Shown: positions 1-8,412, counted from the stretch's first letter. The stretch: DNA of 64,000 bases from Streptomyces caelestis (GCF_014205255.1 NZ_JACHNE010000001.1:5890001-5954000), one strand, 5' to 3'. Made by a program: numbers and translations. Notes: a model not told the origin generated them from the sequence alone.

Positions 1-48
1 TATTCGTAGGGAAGTCCTATTTGCGCGCGAGGGAGTTTGTTCGCCGGC

Positions 49-579
49 CTACTCGGTGAGCTCCTCCAGCAGCCGGGCCGTCGCCAGCCCGGCCCGCAGG
101 TACTCGACGAACAGCTCGTTGTGCAGCGCCCAGGGCGAACGACGGTCCCGGATCAGCCGGATCGCCGCGTCGGCGGAGCTGCCCCGCCGTATCAGCGCGT
201 GCGCGACGACGAGGCCGGAGCGGTTGTACCCGTGGTAACAGCGGACAAGGACCGCGCGGCCCGCGTCCAGCGCCTCGCACGCGGCCTCGGCCAGCCGGAT
301 CACGCCGGCGAGCTGCGTCCCGTCGAGCGGCCCGTCGGGGATGGGCCAGACGTGGTGCGGGACGTCCGGATCGGGCCCGTGCCCCGGCAGCCGCAGCAGC
401 GTCTGCACGACGTCGAACTCGTCCCGTACGACGGCGTACTCCTGATGGCCCAAGGCCCCGGCGTACTCGTGGCCCCCCATCCACAGCCCGGGGACGACCT
501 CGTTCCAGGGGCTCTCCGGAGCCGGCACATCGGCTTTCCTGCGGGTACGCAACGGCGCCTCCCCAGCATCACCGCCCAA
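49..579 (-). CDS. Dual-specificity/tyrosine phosphatase-like protein
   Basis: A 176-residue soluble protein with a CX5R phosphatase loop, CYHGYNRSG, near residue 113. It is followed by a helix of the kind that follows the P-loop in dual-specificity phosphatases. The nucleophilic Cys and the phosphate-binding Arg are both present, so it should be active on phosphotyrosine or a similar phospho-ester. The substrate is unknown. It stands alone, divergent from the NERD protein. The start is uncertain: the longest frame begins with TTG at 579, but a GTG at 528 preceded by an AGGAAAG sequence is an equally good start. Confidence 0.7.
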   Translation of the reverse strand: MGGDAGEAPLRTRRKADVPAPESPWNEVVPGLWMGGHEYAGALGHQEYAVVRDEFDVVQTLLRLPGHGPDPDVPHHVWPIPDGPLDGTQLAGVIRLAEAACEALDAGRAVLVRCYHGYNRSGLVVAHALIRRGSSADAAIRLIRDRRSPWALHNELFVEYLRAGLATARLLEELTE

Positions 580-651
580 CTCCTCTCAAAGGTAACCGGA
601 TTCTTGCCCCCGCAGCACCCCGCCTGTTCCCATGGAATGGGGTGATGGTGC

Positions 652-1455
652 ATGGACGGACTGCGCGTCATACCGACCTGGCGGCACGGTCAGGAACGGC
701 TGTACGTCTGCCTCCCGGACGGCAGGAACATCGCCTGGTACGACCGTGAGGCGGGCCGGGTCAGCCTGCTGGCCGAGGACCGTGAGGGCGACGTCCTCCG
801 GGCCCTCGGGCCCTTCGTCACCGGCCCTGTGGCGGTCGGACCGCCCCCGGTTCCGACCCCCGCCGAGCTGGCCCGTCTGACCCTGCACCCCGACGACGAC
901 CTGGCCCCCAACCGCCCCGGCGAGGCCCTCCTCGTCGCCCTCGACCGCGACCCCGGCCCGCCCCGCCGGCTGCGCCCCGACCCGCGCCGCCGGGCCCTGG
1001 AGGCGGAGCAGACGGTCGGGGACGCCCTGGACCGCATGGACGGCGCGGGCTGGCACGCCGTGCACTCCGTTCCGCTCCCCGGCGGCAGCCGCATCCACCA
1101 CCTGCTGATCGGCCCCGGCGGACTGTTCGCCCTGCACACCCTGTACGCGCGCAAGCAGCGGGTGACGGTCACCGACCCCCTGGTCACCCTGGGCCGCCGG
1201 GAACCGACCGCCCTGCTCCGCCGCGTCCGCGCCGACGCCGACCGCGCCTCCTACGCCCTGACGGCGGAGGTCCGCCCCGTCCTCGCCCTGGTCGGCCCGA
1301 CGGCCGTGACGGTCCCGGCCGCACCCCGCGAGGTCCGTGTCCTCACGGACCTGGAGGTGCAGACCCTGGCCCGCCAGGGCGGCGTCCTGAAGCCGGCGGA
1401 CGTGGAGGCCCTGCACGCGATGGCACGGGACCGGAACACGTGGACACGGGTGTGA
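652..1455 (+). CDS. NERD-domain (nuclease-related) protein
   Basis: A 267-residue protein. Its C-terminal half has the NERD pattern: a GDALDRM helix, a strand with HSVPLPGGSRIHHLLIG, then GPGGLFALHT and a Lys/Arg-containing strand (residues about 118-170). This is a PD-(D/E)XK-like fold found in predicted nucleic-acid enzymes. The N-terminal 90 residues look like a separate Pro-rich segment that I do not recognise. ATG is chosen as the start because a GGGGTGATGG purine tract precedes it. There is no membrane segment. The family call is from sequence pattern; the activity is not shown. Confidence 0.6.
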   Translation: MDGLRVIPTWRHGQERLYVCLPDGRNIAWYDREAGRVSLLAEDREGDVLRALGPFVTGPVAVGPPPVPTPAELARLTLHPDDDLAPNRPGEALLVALDRDPGPPRRLRPDPRRRALEAEQTVGDALDRMDGAGWHAVHSVPLPGGSRIHHLLIGPGGLFALHTLYARKQRVTVTDPLVTLGRREPTALLRRVRADADRASYALTAEVRPVLALVGPTAVTVPAAPREVRVLTDLEVQTLARQGGVLKPADVEALHAMARDRNTWTRV

Positions 1456-1504
1456 GGGGACCCGCCGCCAGGCCGCTGACGAGGGCGTCCCGTCAGGCCC
1501 CTGG

Positions 1505-2386
1505 TCAGGGCAGCCGGCCCGCGTCGGCCCGATCGAGGAGCGGCGCGAGCAGATCGCCGTAGTCCTGGACCCGGGGTGCGATGTCGGTGGCGTGGAAGTC
1601 CAGGCGGTCGGATGAGCCGCACTCCTCGACCTCCTCCCAGGTCACGGGCGCCGAGACGGTCGGCTCGGGGCGGGCCCGGAGGGTGTAGGGGGTCGCCGTG
1701 GTCTTGCGCGCGGCGTTCTGGCTCCAGTCGACGAAGACCTTCCCCGGACGCAGGTTCCTGGTCATCCGGTGCAGCGCGAGCCGGGGCATGGCCCTCTCCG
1801 CCTCGACGGCCAGCTCCTTGGCGTACTCGGACACCCGCTCGGAGGACGCTCCGCGCACGGCGGCGAGCAGATGCAGCCCCTTGGACCCGGAGGTCTTGGC
1901 GTAGGTCTCGAAGCCGTCCGTCGCGAGCCGTTCCCGCAGCCACAGCGCGACCTCGCAGCACTGCACGATGCTCGCGGGAGCTCCCGGATCCAGGTCGAAG
2001 ACGATGCGGTCGGCCTCGTCCGGCGAGTCGACGAGCCACTGGTGGGTGTGGAACTCCGTGACGAGGTTGGCCGCCCACATCAGGCTCGGCAGGTCCTGCA
2101 CCAGGACCATCCGCGAGGGCCCCTCGACCCGCGGCACCTCGGCGGTGGTGACCCAGTCGGGCGTACCCGGCGGGACGTTCTTCGTGAAGAACACCTGCCC
2201 GTCCGGCCCGTCCGGATACCGCAGGAAGGACACCGCCCGATCGCGCAGATGGGGCAGCAGGACCTCGGCGACGGTCGCGTAGTAATGCAGGACCTCGCCC
2301 TTGGTGAAGCCGGTGGCGGGATACAGCACCTTCTCCAGATTGCTGAGCGGGAGCCGTCGTCCCTCCACCTCCGTGATAGGCGCCAT
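1505..2386 (-). CDS. ligD: LigD-type DNA polymerase domain protein (NHEJ)
   Basis: A 293-residue stand-alone archaeo-eukaryotic primase/polymerase domain as found in bacterial LigD. Recognisable features are the N-terminal SNLEKVLYP, FFTKNVPPGTPDW, the metal-binding VFDLDPG, the TSGSKGLHL block, and FVDWSQNA near the C-terminus. It lacks the ligase and phosphoesterase domains, so it would fill in or add nucleotides at break ends and rely on a separate ligase. It is divergent from Ku, 63 bp apart, which fits a two-gene end-joining unit. The ATG at 2386 begins MAPITEVEG, where family similarity begins; longer upstream frames are spurious. Confidence 0.88.
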   Translation of the reverse strand: MAPITEVEGRRLPLSNLEKVLYPATGFTKGEVLHYYATVAEVLLPHLRDRAVSFLRYPDGPDGQVFFTKNVPPGTPDWVTTAEVPRVEGPSRMVLVQDLPSLMWAANLVTEFHTHQWLVDSPDEADRIVFDLDPGAPASIVQCCEVALWLRERLATDGFETYAKTSGSKGLHLLAAVRGASSERVSEYAKELAVEAERAMPRLALHRMTRNLRPGKVFVDWSQNAARKTTATPYTLRARPEPTVSAPVTWEEVEECGSSDRLDFHATDIAPRVQDYGDLLAPLLDRADAGRLP

Positions 2387-2449
2387 ACGATAAGAATCCC
2401 ACGCGAATCGTGACAAAAACTCCCCAGAGTGACCGGAAGGGTGCTGCAC

Positions 2450-3472
2450 GTGAGATCCATCTGGAACGGCGCCATCTCCTTCGGCCTGGTCAGCATTCCG
2501 ATCAAGCTGGTGAACGCCACCGAGAGCCACTCGATCTCCTTCCGCCAGATCCACACCGACGACGGCGGCCGCATCCGCTACCGCAAGTTCTGTGAGCTGG
2601 AGGACCGGGAGGTCACCCAGGGAGAGATCGGCAAGGGCTACGAGGACGCGGACGGCTCGATCATCCCGATCACCGACGAGGACCTGTCCAGCCTGCCGAT
2701 CCCGACGGCCAAGACGATCGAGATCGTCGCCTTCGTCCCGGCCGACCGGATCGATCCGCTCCAGATGGACGCCGCGTACTACCTCCAGGCGAGCGGCGCC
2801 CCGGCGGCCAAGCCGTACACCCTGCTGCGGGAGGCGCTGAAGCGCAGCAACAAGGTGGCGATCGCCAAGTTCGCCCTGCGGGGCCGGGAACGCCTGGGCA
2901 TGCTCCGGGTCGTCGGCGACGCCATCGCCATGCACGGCCTGCTGTGGCCGGACGAGGTCCGCGCCCCCGAGGGCGTGGCCCCCGACACCGACGTCACGGT
3001 CCGGGACAAGGAGCTGGACCTGGCCGACGCCCTGATGGAGACCCTGGGCGAGGTCGACCTGGAGGACCTGCACGACGAGTACCGCGAGGCGGTGGAGGAG
3101 GTCATCGCAGCGAAGGCCGCCGGCGAGGCCCTGCCGCAGACCCCCGAGCCGGCCGCGGGCGGCAAGGTCCTCGACCTCATGGCGGCACTGGAGAACAGCG
3201 TTCGCGCGGCGCGCGAGTCCCGGGGCGAGGAGGCCGGCGAGCACGCCGAGGTCAAGTCGCTCCCGCAGCGCAAGACGGCCCGCGCGGCGCCCAAGCAGAC
3301 CGGCGGCAAGAAGTCGGCGTCCACCGCGAAGAAGACGGCGGCCAAGAAGACCACGGCCTCCGCGAGCAAGTCGACCGCGAAGTCCGGCCAGGGCACGAAG
3401 AAGACCGCGTCGAAGAGCACCGCGAAGAAGACGACCGCGAAGAAGTCGGCCTCCCGCAAGCGCTCAGCCTGA
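2450..3472 (+). CDS. ku: Non-homologous end-joining protein Ku
   Basis: A 340-residue bacterial Ku that binds DNA ends as a homodimeric ring and recruits LigD. The start (GTG, 9 bases after GGAAGG) gives the classic N-terminus with SIWNGAISFGLVSIPIKL; a GTG 21 bases upstream is less likely. The core ring domain runs to about residue 255. The rest is a low-complexity tail of repeated K-K-T/A-A units (nt about 3265-3472), a lysine-rich extension known in some actinobacterial Ku proteins and thought to help non-end or threading DNA binding. It is divergent from the LigD-type polymerase, with a shared promoter region. Confidence 0.93.
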   Translation: MRSIWNGAISFGLVSIPIKLVNATESHSISFRQIHTDDGGRIRYRKFCELEDREVTQGEIGKGYEDADGSIIPITDEDLSSLPIPTAKTIEIVAFVPADRIDPLQMDAAYYLQASGAPAAKPYTLLREALKRSNKVAIAKFALRGRERLGMLRVVGDAIAMHGLLWPDEVRAPEGVAPDTDVTVRDKELDLADALMETLGEVDLEDLHDEYREAVEEVIAAKAAGEALPQTPEPAAGGKVLDLMAALENSVRAARESRGEEAGEHAEVKSLPQRKTARAAPKQTGGKKSASTAKKTAAKKTTASASKSTAKSGQGTKKTASKSTAKKTTAKKSASRKRSA

Positions 3473-3492
3473 TCCGCACCCGGCCGCGCCCC

Positions 3493-5301
3493 TCACGGCG
3501 CGTACGTGATGTCCGGCCGGGGCGGCCCGGCCATGCCCGCCCCGAGGAAGTAGTCGACGTGGTGGGACTGCATATAGCCCTTGAACGTCATGGCGTTCCG
3601 GTAGGCGGGGTTGTGGGCCAGGGTGTACAGCCGGTGGGTGGTCGGCTGGTTCGTCGTGAAGACGATCAGCTCGTCGTAGGCCGCGTTGGTGTACACGGCC
3701 TCCTCGCGCCAGTCGCCGAAGATGTCGCCGACGAGGGTGGGTCCGCCCTGGGCGGCCTTGACCGCGCCGTGGTTCCAGGTGCTGACCAGCCGGGGCAGGC
3801 TGCCGCTCGGCGTCGGACGGGCCGGGTCCCATTCCTCGATCTTGCCGTCGTTGAGCAGCTCCATGGTGAGGTCGCCGTCCCACCACAGGCCCAGCTGCGG
3901 CCAGGGGCGCAGCGAGGTGTCCGGCTCGGTGAGCCGGTCGCCCGCCGCGTTGTAGAGGCCGGAGAAGGACCAGACCTCCATGCCGGGGAAGCGCGGGTCG
4001 ACGTCACCCGCCATGCCGCGTCCGACGTCGGCGGGACCACCCCCGTGCCGCCAGATGACGTTGCCGGTCGCGGCGTCGTAGTAGTACTCGAGCAGACCGC
4101 TCGGGTTGTTCTGCTGCACGCCGTAGCCCTCCAGGCCCGGGCGGCTCGGATCCATGTCGGCGATGTGGAAGCGGTCGCCGTGGACGATGCCCTTGGGTCC
4201 CGTCGAGTAGCGCAGCGAGCCGTTGCCGCCCAGCACGAACCCGATCTCGGCGACCTCGTCCGTCCCGTCGCCGTCGACGTCGACGGCGCGCGTGTTGTGC
4301 CCGTCGGGCGCGTCCTGGCCGCCGCGCTGCCACGTCCACTGGCGGTCCAGCGAGTCGCCGTCGACCTTCCAGGCGCCCATCATCAGGTTGAAGGCCCCGT
4401 CGTCCCGCCGGTTCTTCATGAACGCGACCAGGCTCGGCGTGGTGCCGTTGAGATACGCCACCCCGAGGCGTGCGGCCATCGGGCCGTCCGCCAGATACGT
4501 CGTGGGGACGGCGGACCAGTTGCGGAGCGCTCCGGTCCGGCCGTCGAGTACGGCCATGAACTGCCGCGCGTCGTTCTCGTGCGTCCAGGTCGTCCCGTCA
4601 CCGAACCTGACCCCGTCGGCGACCCGCAGAGCGACCTCGGCACGGCCGTCGCTGTCGAAGTCATAGACCGTGACGCCGTCCCAGTGGCCCAGGTCGATCG
4701 CGGACGACCCCGGCTCGATGTTGTCCTGGTTCAGGCTGTTCGGACCCAGGTCGACCTCCCAGAGGAAGTCGCCGTCACCGCTGTACGCCTCCAGCTTCTG
4801 CGGGGAGGTCTGCCGGTCGACGACATAGTCGTACTCGCCGTCGCCGTCCAGGTCGCCGACCCAGACGAACTTCACCGCACCGCCGGGCCGTAACGGCACG
4901 CGCACCACGGGCTCCACGGCATGACCGGCCGACAGCGTGAAGGCACCGCTGGGCGCCTGTTCCTGACCGCCGACGACCGGGGTCACGCGGTAGCTGTTGG
5001 CGCGCGTGAGATCGGCCGTGGAGTCGGTGTAGTTCGTCCCGCCGGTCAGTACCCCGGAGTTGAGCTTCACGTACGCGCCGCCGGCCGTGGACCGGTACAC
5101 GTTGAACCCGACGCCCTCCGGGTCGAGCCCCAGCAGCCGCCAGGAGACCAGGACCTGGGTACTGCTGGAGCGCACGGCTACGACGCCCCGGCCGAGGTTC
5201 TCCATCACGCGTGCGGCCTTCACCGTCGGGGCGGGGCTCGCGGCGGCGACGGTGAGGGTGGCGCAGACGGCCAGAACGGTCGCCCTGACTCTCATGCGCA
5301 T
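3493..5301 (-). CDS. Secreted rhamnogalacturonan lyase, PL11 family
   Basis: A 602-residue exported enzyme. The N-terminus MRMRVRATVLAVC has a short basic and then hydrophobic region ending in Ala-rich sequence, typical of a Sec signal peptide. The mature part starts with ENLGRGVVAV and SWRLLGLDPEGVGFNVYR, as in YesW/YesX-type PL11 lyases, and continues with many calcium-binding DxDGDGxxD loops (LDGDGEYDY, DFDSDGRAEV, DVDGDGTDEV) of the eight-bladed propeller. It would cleave the rhamnogalacturonan I backbone of pectin. The ATG at 5301 has an AAGGAG ribosome site. Two LacI-type operator-like palindromes lie upstream, which suggests induction by plant sugar. Confidence 0.88.
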   Translation of the reverse strand: MRMRVRATVLAVCATLTVAAASPAPTVKAARVMENLGRGVVAVRSSSTQVLVSWRLLGLDPEGVGFNVYRSTAGGAYVKLNSGVLTGGTNYTDSTADLTRANSYRVTPVVGGQEQAPSGAFTLSAGHAVEPVVRVPLRPGGAVKFVWVGDLDGDGEYDYVVDRQTSPQKLEAYSGDGDFLWEVDLGPNSLNQDNIEPGSSAIDLGHWDGVTVYDFDSDGRAEVALRVADGVRFGDGTTWTHENDARQFMAVLDGRTGALRNWSAVPTTYLADGPMAARLGVAYLNGTTPSLVAFMKNRRDDGAFNLMMGAWKVDGDSLDRQWTWQRGGQDAPDGHNTRAVDVDGDGTDEVAEIGFVLGGNGSLRYSTGPKGIVHGDRFHIADMDPSRPGLEGYGVQQNNPSGLLEYYYDAATGNVIWRHGGGPADVGRGMAGDVDPRFPGMEVWSFSGLYNAAGDRLTEPDTSLRPWPQLGLWWDGDLTMELLNDGKIEEWDPARPTPSGSLPRLVSTWNHGAVKAAQGGPTLVGDIFGDWREEAVYTNAAYDELIVFTTNQPTTHRLYTLAHNPAYRNAMTFKGYMQSHHVDYFLGAGMAGPPRPDITYAP

Positions 5302-5350
5302 GACAACTCTCCTTCGGGTTGACCGCGTCGACCGTCGGCCGGGAGCCCCG

Positions 5351-5370
5351 GCGGTTAAACCGTTTTCACG
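5351..5370 (-). promoter_or_regulatory. LacI-type operator-like palindrome 1 (lyase gene)
   Basis: Read on the minus strand, the site contains AAACGGTTT, an odd-centred palindrome with the A-rich/T-rich arms and central CG typical of LacI-family operators. It is about 50 bp upstream of the lyase ATG, where a repressor could block transcription. No LacI-family gene is present in the window, so the regulator would act from elsewhere. Prediction from sequence only. Confidence 0.35.
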
Positions 5371-5433
5371 GCTGCGATGGAAGCACTGACCTGAGTGCCC
5401 GTCAATGCAAAGGGAACGGCGCGATGCCCGATC

Positions 5434-5445
5434 GGAAACGCTTAC
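5434..5445 (-). promoter_or_regulatory. LacI-type operator-like palindrome 2 (lyase gene)
   Basis: GGAAACGCTTAC matches its own reverse complement at 8 of 12 positions, with a central CG. It lies about 75 bp upstream of palindrome 1 and just beyond the end of the XRE-cupin gene. The pair could form a looped operator. Weak on its own; stronger because a second site is nearby. Confidence 0.3.
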
Positions 5446-5467
5446 AGGGGCGGGAAGCCGTGGACGC

Positions 5468-6037
5468 TCAGTGGTGCTCGGAGACGAGGACCGCGCGAGT
5501 GCCGGGCTCCAGCGCCTGGAAGACGTGCGGGACATCGCCCGGATAGCAGATGTAGTCGCCCGGGTGGAGTTCCACCGGCTCGTCGGCGATGCCCGCCAGG
5601 GCCCGGCCCGCGCTGATCACGACGTGCTCGACGACTCCGGGCGGGTGCGGTTCCGAGGAGCGCCGCGTCCCGGGCTCGGCGGCGACGCTGTAGACGTCCC
5701 GCCGGACCCCGGGCGGCGAGGCGGCGAGCAGCGTGGCCCGGTAGTCGCTCTGCTCGGACCCGACGGCCGGCCCTTCCCCGGCCCGGATCACCTGCACCCG
5801 CGGCCGCTCCATGGCCACGAGCCGCGAGAAGGGGATCTCCAGGGCCACGCAGAGCGCCCACAGCGTCTCCAGGCTCGGATTCCCGGTGCCCGACTCCAGC
5901 TGGGAGAGCGTGGACTTGGCGAGCCCGGCGCGGCGGGCGACCTCGGTGAGGGACAGCCCCGCCCGGACGCGTTCCGCCCGCAGTGACGCGGCGATCACTT
6001 CGATCGGTGGCTTGGGTCCGGGTCCGGCGTCGGACAT
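5468..6037 (-). CDS. XRE-family regulator with C-terminal cupin domain
   Basis: A 189-residue regulator. Residues about 14-70 form a Cro/CI helix-turn-helix (LSLTEVARRAGLAKSTLSQLE). Residues about 110-185 form a small cupin barrel (PHPPGVVEHVVISAGRA and HPGDYICYPGDVPHVFQ) that likely binds a small ligand. It is divergent from azlCD, and a perfect 7-2-7 palindrome lies 26 bp upstream of its start. It is therefore the likely local repressor of the amino acid exporter and of itself. A ligand related to branched-chain amino acids is an inference from that neighbourhood. Confidence 0.88.
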   Translation of the reverse strand: MSDAGPGPKPPIEVIAASLRAERVRAGLSLTEVARRAGLAKSTLSQLESGTGNPSLETLWALCVALEIPFSRLVAMERPRVQVIRAGEGPAVGSEQSDYRATLLAASPPGVRRDVYSVAAEPGTRRSSEPHPPGVVEHVVISAGRALAGIADEPVELHPGDYICYPGDVPHVFQALEPGTRAVLVSEHH

Positions 6038-6062
6038 GGGTGTTCGCTTCCGGTGATCGTTC

Positions 6063-6078
6063 GTTCGTCTTGACGAAC
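6063..6078. promoter_or_regulatory. Operator palindrome A between XRE-cupin gene and azlC
   Basis: GTTCGTC-TT-GACGAAC is a perfect inverted repeat. It includes TTGACG, which could serve as the -35 hexamer for azlC, with TATAAA at 6097-6102 as a -10 (spacing is long, so CACTAT at 6094-6099 is an alternative). Binding here would block both divergent genes. A second site of the form GTTC-N8-GAAC lies 48 bp away. Confidence 0.6.
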
Positions 6079-6106
6079 ATCGTAGCCCGTGTTCACTATA
6101 AAAATC

Positions 6107-6841
6107 ATGCGTTCGTTTTGGAGAACACCGGGCGGCCGAACACCGGATGCGGATGGCCGAAGGCTGGGTGGTCGAACACTGGCCGGCCCGCTGTTCCGCG
6201 ACATCCTGCTGGTCTGCCTGGCGGTAGGGGTGGTCGGCCTGTCGTACGGCGCCGTGGCGGTCACATCCGGGTTCGTCTGGTGGTTCCCGGCCCTGATGGG
6301 GGTGCTCGTCCTCGCCGCCTCGTCCGAGTTCCTGTTCGTCGGGATCATCGCCGCCGGGGGCAGCCCGTTCGCCGCGCTGCTGGCCGGGCTGCTCGTCAAC
6401 GCGCGCCATCTGCCGTTCGGCCTGGCCGTACCCGACGTCCTCGGGCGGGGCTGGCGCGGAGCCCTCGGCACGCACCTCATGAACGACGAGACGGTCGTCT
6501 TCGCCCTCGCCCAGGACGAGCCGGAGCGCAAGCGGGCCGCGTACTGGCTCTGCGGCCTGGGCATCCTGCTCTGCTGGCCCGTCGGCGCCGCCCTTGGCGC
6601 ACTGCTCGGCGGCGTTGTGCGGGACACCGGCGCCCTCGGTCTGGACGCCATGTTCCCCGCGGTGATCCTGGCGCTGATCCTGCCCGCGCTGAAGGACAGG
6701 CCCCTGCGGCGCACGGCACTGGCCGCCGCGGCCCTGGCCCTGACCGTCACCCCGTTCCTGCCGGCGGGCCTGCCGGTGCTGCTGGCCCTGGCCGCCCTGC
6801 CCCTGTTCGCCGTCAAGACGAAGAAGGATGCGACGCGATGA
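6107..6841 (+). CDS. azlC: AzlC family branched-chain amino acid permease
   Basis: A 244-residue integral membrane protein, the large subunit of an AzlCD-type amino acid exporter. About six hydrophobic segments are visible, and the family hallmarks ASSEFLFVGI, LLVNARHLPFGL and HLMNDETVVFAL are present (residues about 68-130). The start is placed at the ATG at 6107; a TATAAA box about 5 bases upstream suggests a leaderless transcript. A GTG at 6089 is an alternative. The stop overlaps the azlD start by four bases, so the two are translationally coupled. Confidence 0.85.
   Translation: MRSFWRTPGGRTPDADGRRLGGRTLAGPLFRDILLVCLAVGVVGLSYGAVAVTSGFVWWFPALMGVLVLAASSEFLFVGIIAAGGSPFAALLAGLLVNARHLPFGLAVPDVLGRGWRGALGTHLMNDETVVFALAQDEPERKRAAYWLCGLGILLCWPVGAALGALLGGVVRDTGALGLDAMFPAVILALILPALKDRPLRRTALAAAALALTVTPFLPAGLPVLLALAALPLFAVKTKKDATR
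6111..6126. promoter_or_regulatory. Operator half-palindrome B at azlC 5' end
   Basis: GTTCGTTTTGGAGAAC keeps the same GTTC-N8-GAAC framework as operator A and lies at the first codons of azlC. Centre-to-centre distance to A is 48 bp. A repressor bound here would block elongation or, with A, form a loop. Confidence 0.45.
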
Positions 6842-7173
6842 GCACCGCCGCCATACCGTTGCCGCCGACGCTGGCGGCGATGCTCGCCCTGGCGGCCGGC
6901 ACATTCCTGCTTCGCCTCTCCGGGCCGGCCCTGCGCGCGAGATACACACTCCCGGAGCGCGCCGGGAAACTCCTGGAGGTCTCGGCGGTCCTCCTGCTCG
7001 CCGCCCTGGCCGCCACGTCAGCCCTCACCGAGGACCACGCCTTCACCGGCCCCGCCCGACCGATCGGGGTCCTGACCGGCGGAGTGCTCGCCTGGCGCAG
7101 GGCCCCGTTCCTCGTCGTCGTACTGGCGTCGGCGGGCACGACGGCACTGCTGCGGCTGACGGGGGTCCCCTGA
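6838..7173 (+). CDS. azlD: AzlD family small subunit of amino acid exporter
   Basis: A 111-residue protein with about four hydrophobic segments. It starts at an ATGA overlap with azlC, the normal arrangement for the small subunit. It shows the AzlD features TFLLRLSGP near the N-terminus and a C-terminal LRLTGV. It would work with AzlC to export branched-chain amino acids or analogues. Confidence 0.82.
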   Translation: MSTAAIPLPPTLAAMLALAAGTFLLRLSGPALRARYTLPERAGKLLEVSAVLLLAALAATSALTEDHAFTGPARPIGVLTGGVLAWRRAPFLVVVLASAGTTALLRLTGVP

Positions 7174-7198
7174 CACTCCCTTTGGCGAATCCGGATCC

Positions 7199-7672
7199 TC
7201 AGGCCACGCGGCGTCCCTCCCGCTCGGACTCGCCCTCGCCCTCGTCCTCCTCCTCGTCCGGCAAGTGGACGTCGCCGACGGCGATGTTGACCTCGACGAC
7301 CTCCAGCCCGGTCATCCGTTCCACCGCGTTGATGACGTTGGTCCGGATGTCCGCGGCGGTGTCGGCGATGGCGGCGCCGTACTCGACGACCACGTCGAGG
7401 TCGACGGCGGTCTGTCGCTCACCGACCTCCACCTTCACACCTTGGGTGACCCCACCGCCCCCACCGGGCACGCGCTGGCGCACGGCCCCGAACGCCCTGG
7501 TCATCCCTCCGCCGAGGTGGTGCACCTCGGGGATCTCCCGGGCAGCCATGCCCGCGATCTTCGCCACGACCGGATCCGCGATCGCGGTGCTGCCCCGGGT
7601 CTCCGGGGGAGCGGTGCCGTCCTGCTTTCCGGTCCCGGTGGCGGTGTCTCTGCGCTGTGTGGTCTCCGTCAT
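7199..7672 (-). CDS. Asp23/Gls24 family envelope stress protein
   Basis: A 157-residue protein with the Asp23 core: IADPVVAKIAGMAAREIPEV, a Gly-rich loop, VEVGERQTAVDLDVVVEYG and IRTNVINAVERMTGLEVVEVNI. The C-terminus is very acidic. Family members in Gram-positives associate with the membrane and respond to envelope or alkaline stress. There is no membrane segment here. It starts at ATG 7672 after a GAGGGGA ribosome site. It converges on azlD with only 25 bp between them. Confidence 0.82.
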   Translation of the reverse strand: MTETTQRRDTATGTGKQDGTAPPETRGSTAIADPVVAKIAGMAAREIPEVHHLGGGMTRAFGAVRQRVPGGGGGVTQGVKVEVGERQTAVDLDVVVEYGAAIADTAADIRTNVINAVERMTGLEVVEVNIAVGDVHLPDEEEDEGEGESEREGRRVA

Positions 7673-7786
7673 GGCCGTCCCCTCGATGAGTGCGGGGTAT
7701 GAGCAGCGTCGTTCTTATCCACCCGTATCCACCGTAGAACACTGGTGCATATGGGGCGAAAGTGCTGAAAAGCTCCGGACCCCCGC

Positions 7787-8383
7787 TCACCGCAACAGCG
7801 AGTCGACATGGCGCTGAAGGACGGCCGACGCCGCCTCCGGGGACTGATGCCCCGCGACGACGTGGACGGTGAGGCCGTCGGCCACGGCGAGGAGCGTATG
7901 TGCCTCCTGGACGGCGTCGAGGCACTGCGGAATCTCCCGGGTGTCCTGGCCGTAGCGGATGAGCCACACGACGAGGTCATGGAGCTTGCCGTACGTCTCA
8001 TGCAGGACCGCGGCGAGCCTCTCACTGGCGGGAGCATGGCTGACGAAGGACAGCCACACATGCGCCTGGGCCCTCGACTCCTCGTGCAGCAGGGCGAGTT
8101 CGGCCAGCGTGTGCGACAGCAGGGTGGACGCGGCCTGCGGGGTGGAGGTCGCGGCGATGCGCTGGTTGGCGCGTTCGCTGACGCGCTGTGAGATGTGCTC
8201 CAGCGCGAACAGCAGCATGTCCTCCTTGCTGCGGAAGCACCGCTGCACCGCCCCCATCGACACGTCCGCCTCGGCGGCGACGTCCCGGAGGCTGACGGCC
8301 TCCATCCCGGAACGCGCGATCAGAGCGCACACCGCCTCTGCGATCAGCAGCCGCCGCTCCTCGTAATCCACCTGCTTGGGCAC
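7787..8383 (-). CDS. TetR family transcriptional regulator
   Basis: A 198-residue regulator. Residues about 8-55 are a TetR helix-turn-helix (LIAEAVCALIARSGMEAVS, then DVAAEADVSMGAVQRCF). The C-terminal ligand domain is generic. The GTG start at 8383 is chosen because GGGGAGGAG precedes it, and because starting at 8428 would place the coding region over the operator palindromes. It is divergent from a small membrane protein and likely represses both through the paired GATGC palindromes. Confidence 0.85.
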   Translation of the reverse strand: MPKQVDYEERRLLIAEAVCALIARSGMEAVSLRDVAAEADVSMGAVQRCFRSKEDMLLFALEHISQRVSERANQRIAATSTPQAASTLLSHTLAELALLHEESRAQAHVWLSFVSHAPASERLAAVLHETYGKLHDLVVWLIRYGQDTREIPQCLDAVQEAHTLLAVADGLTVHVVAGHQSPEAASAVLQRHVDSLLR

Positions 8384-8412
8384 GCGCCGCTCCTCCCCGA
8401 CCTCTCGTTTCC

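Noticed and set aside
3265..3472. Histone H1-like gene or separate basic protein
   Set aside because: The Lys/Ala/Thr repeats are in frame with Ku and form its tail.
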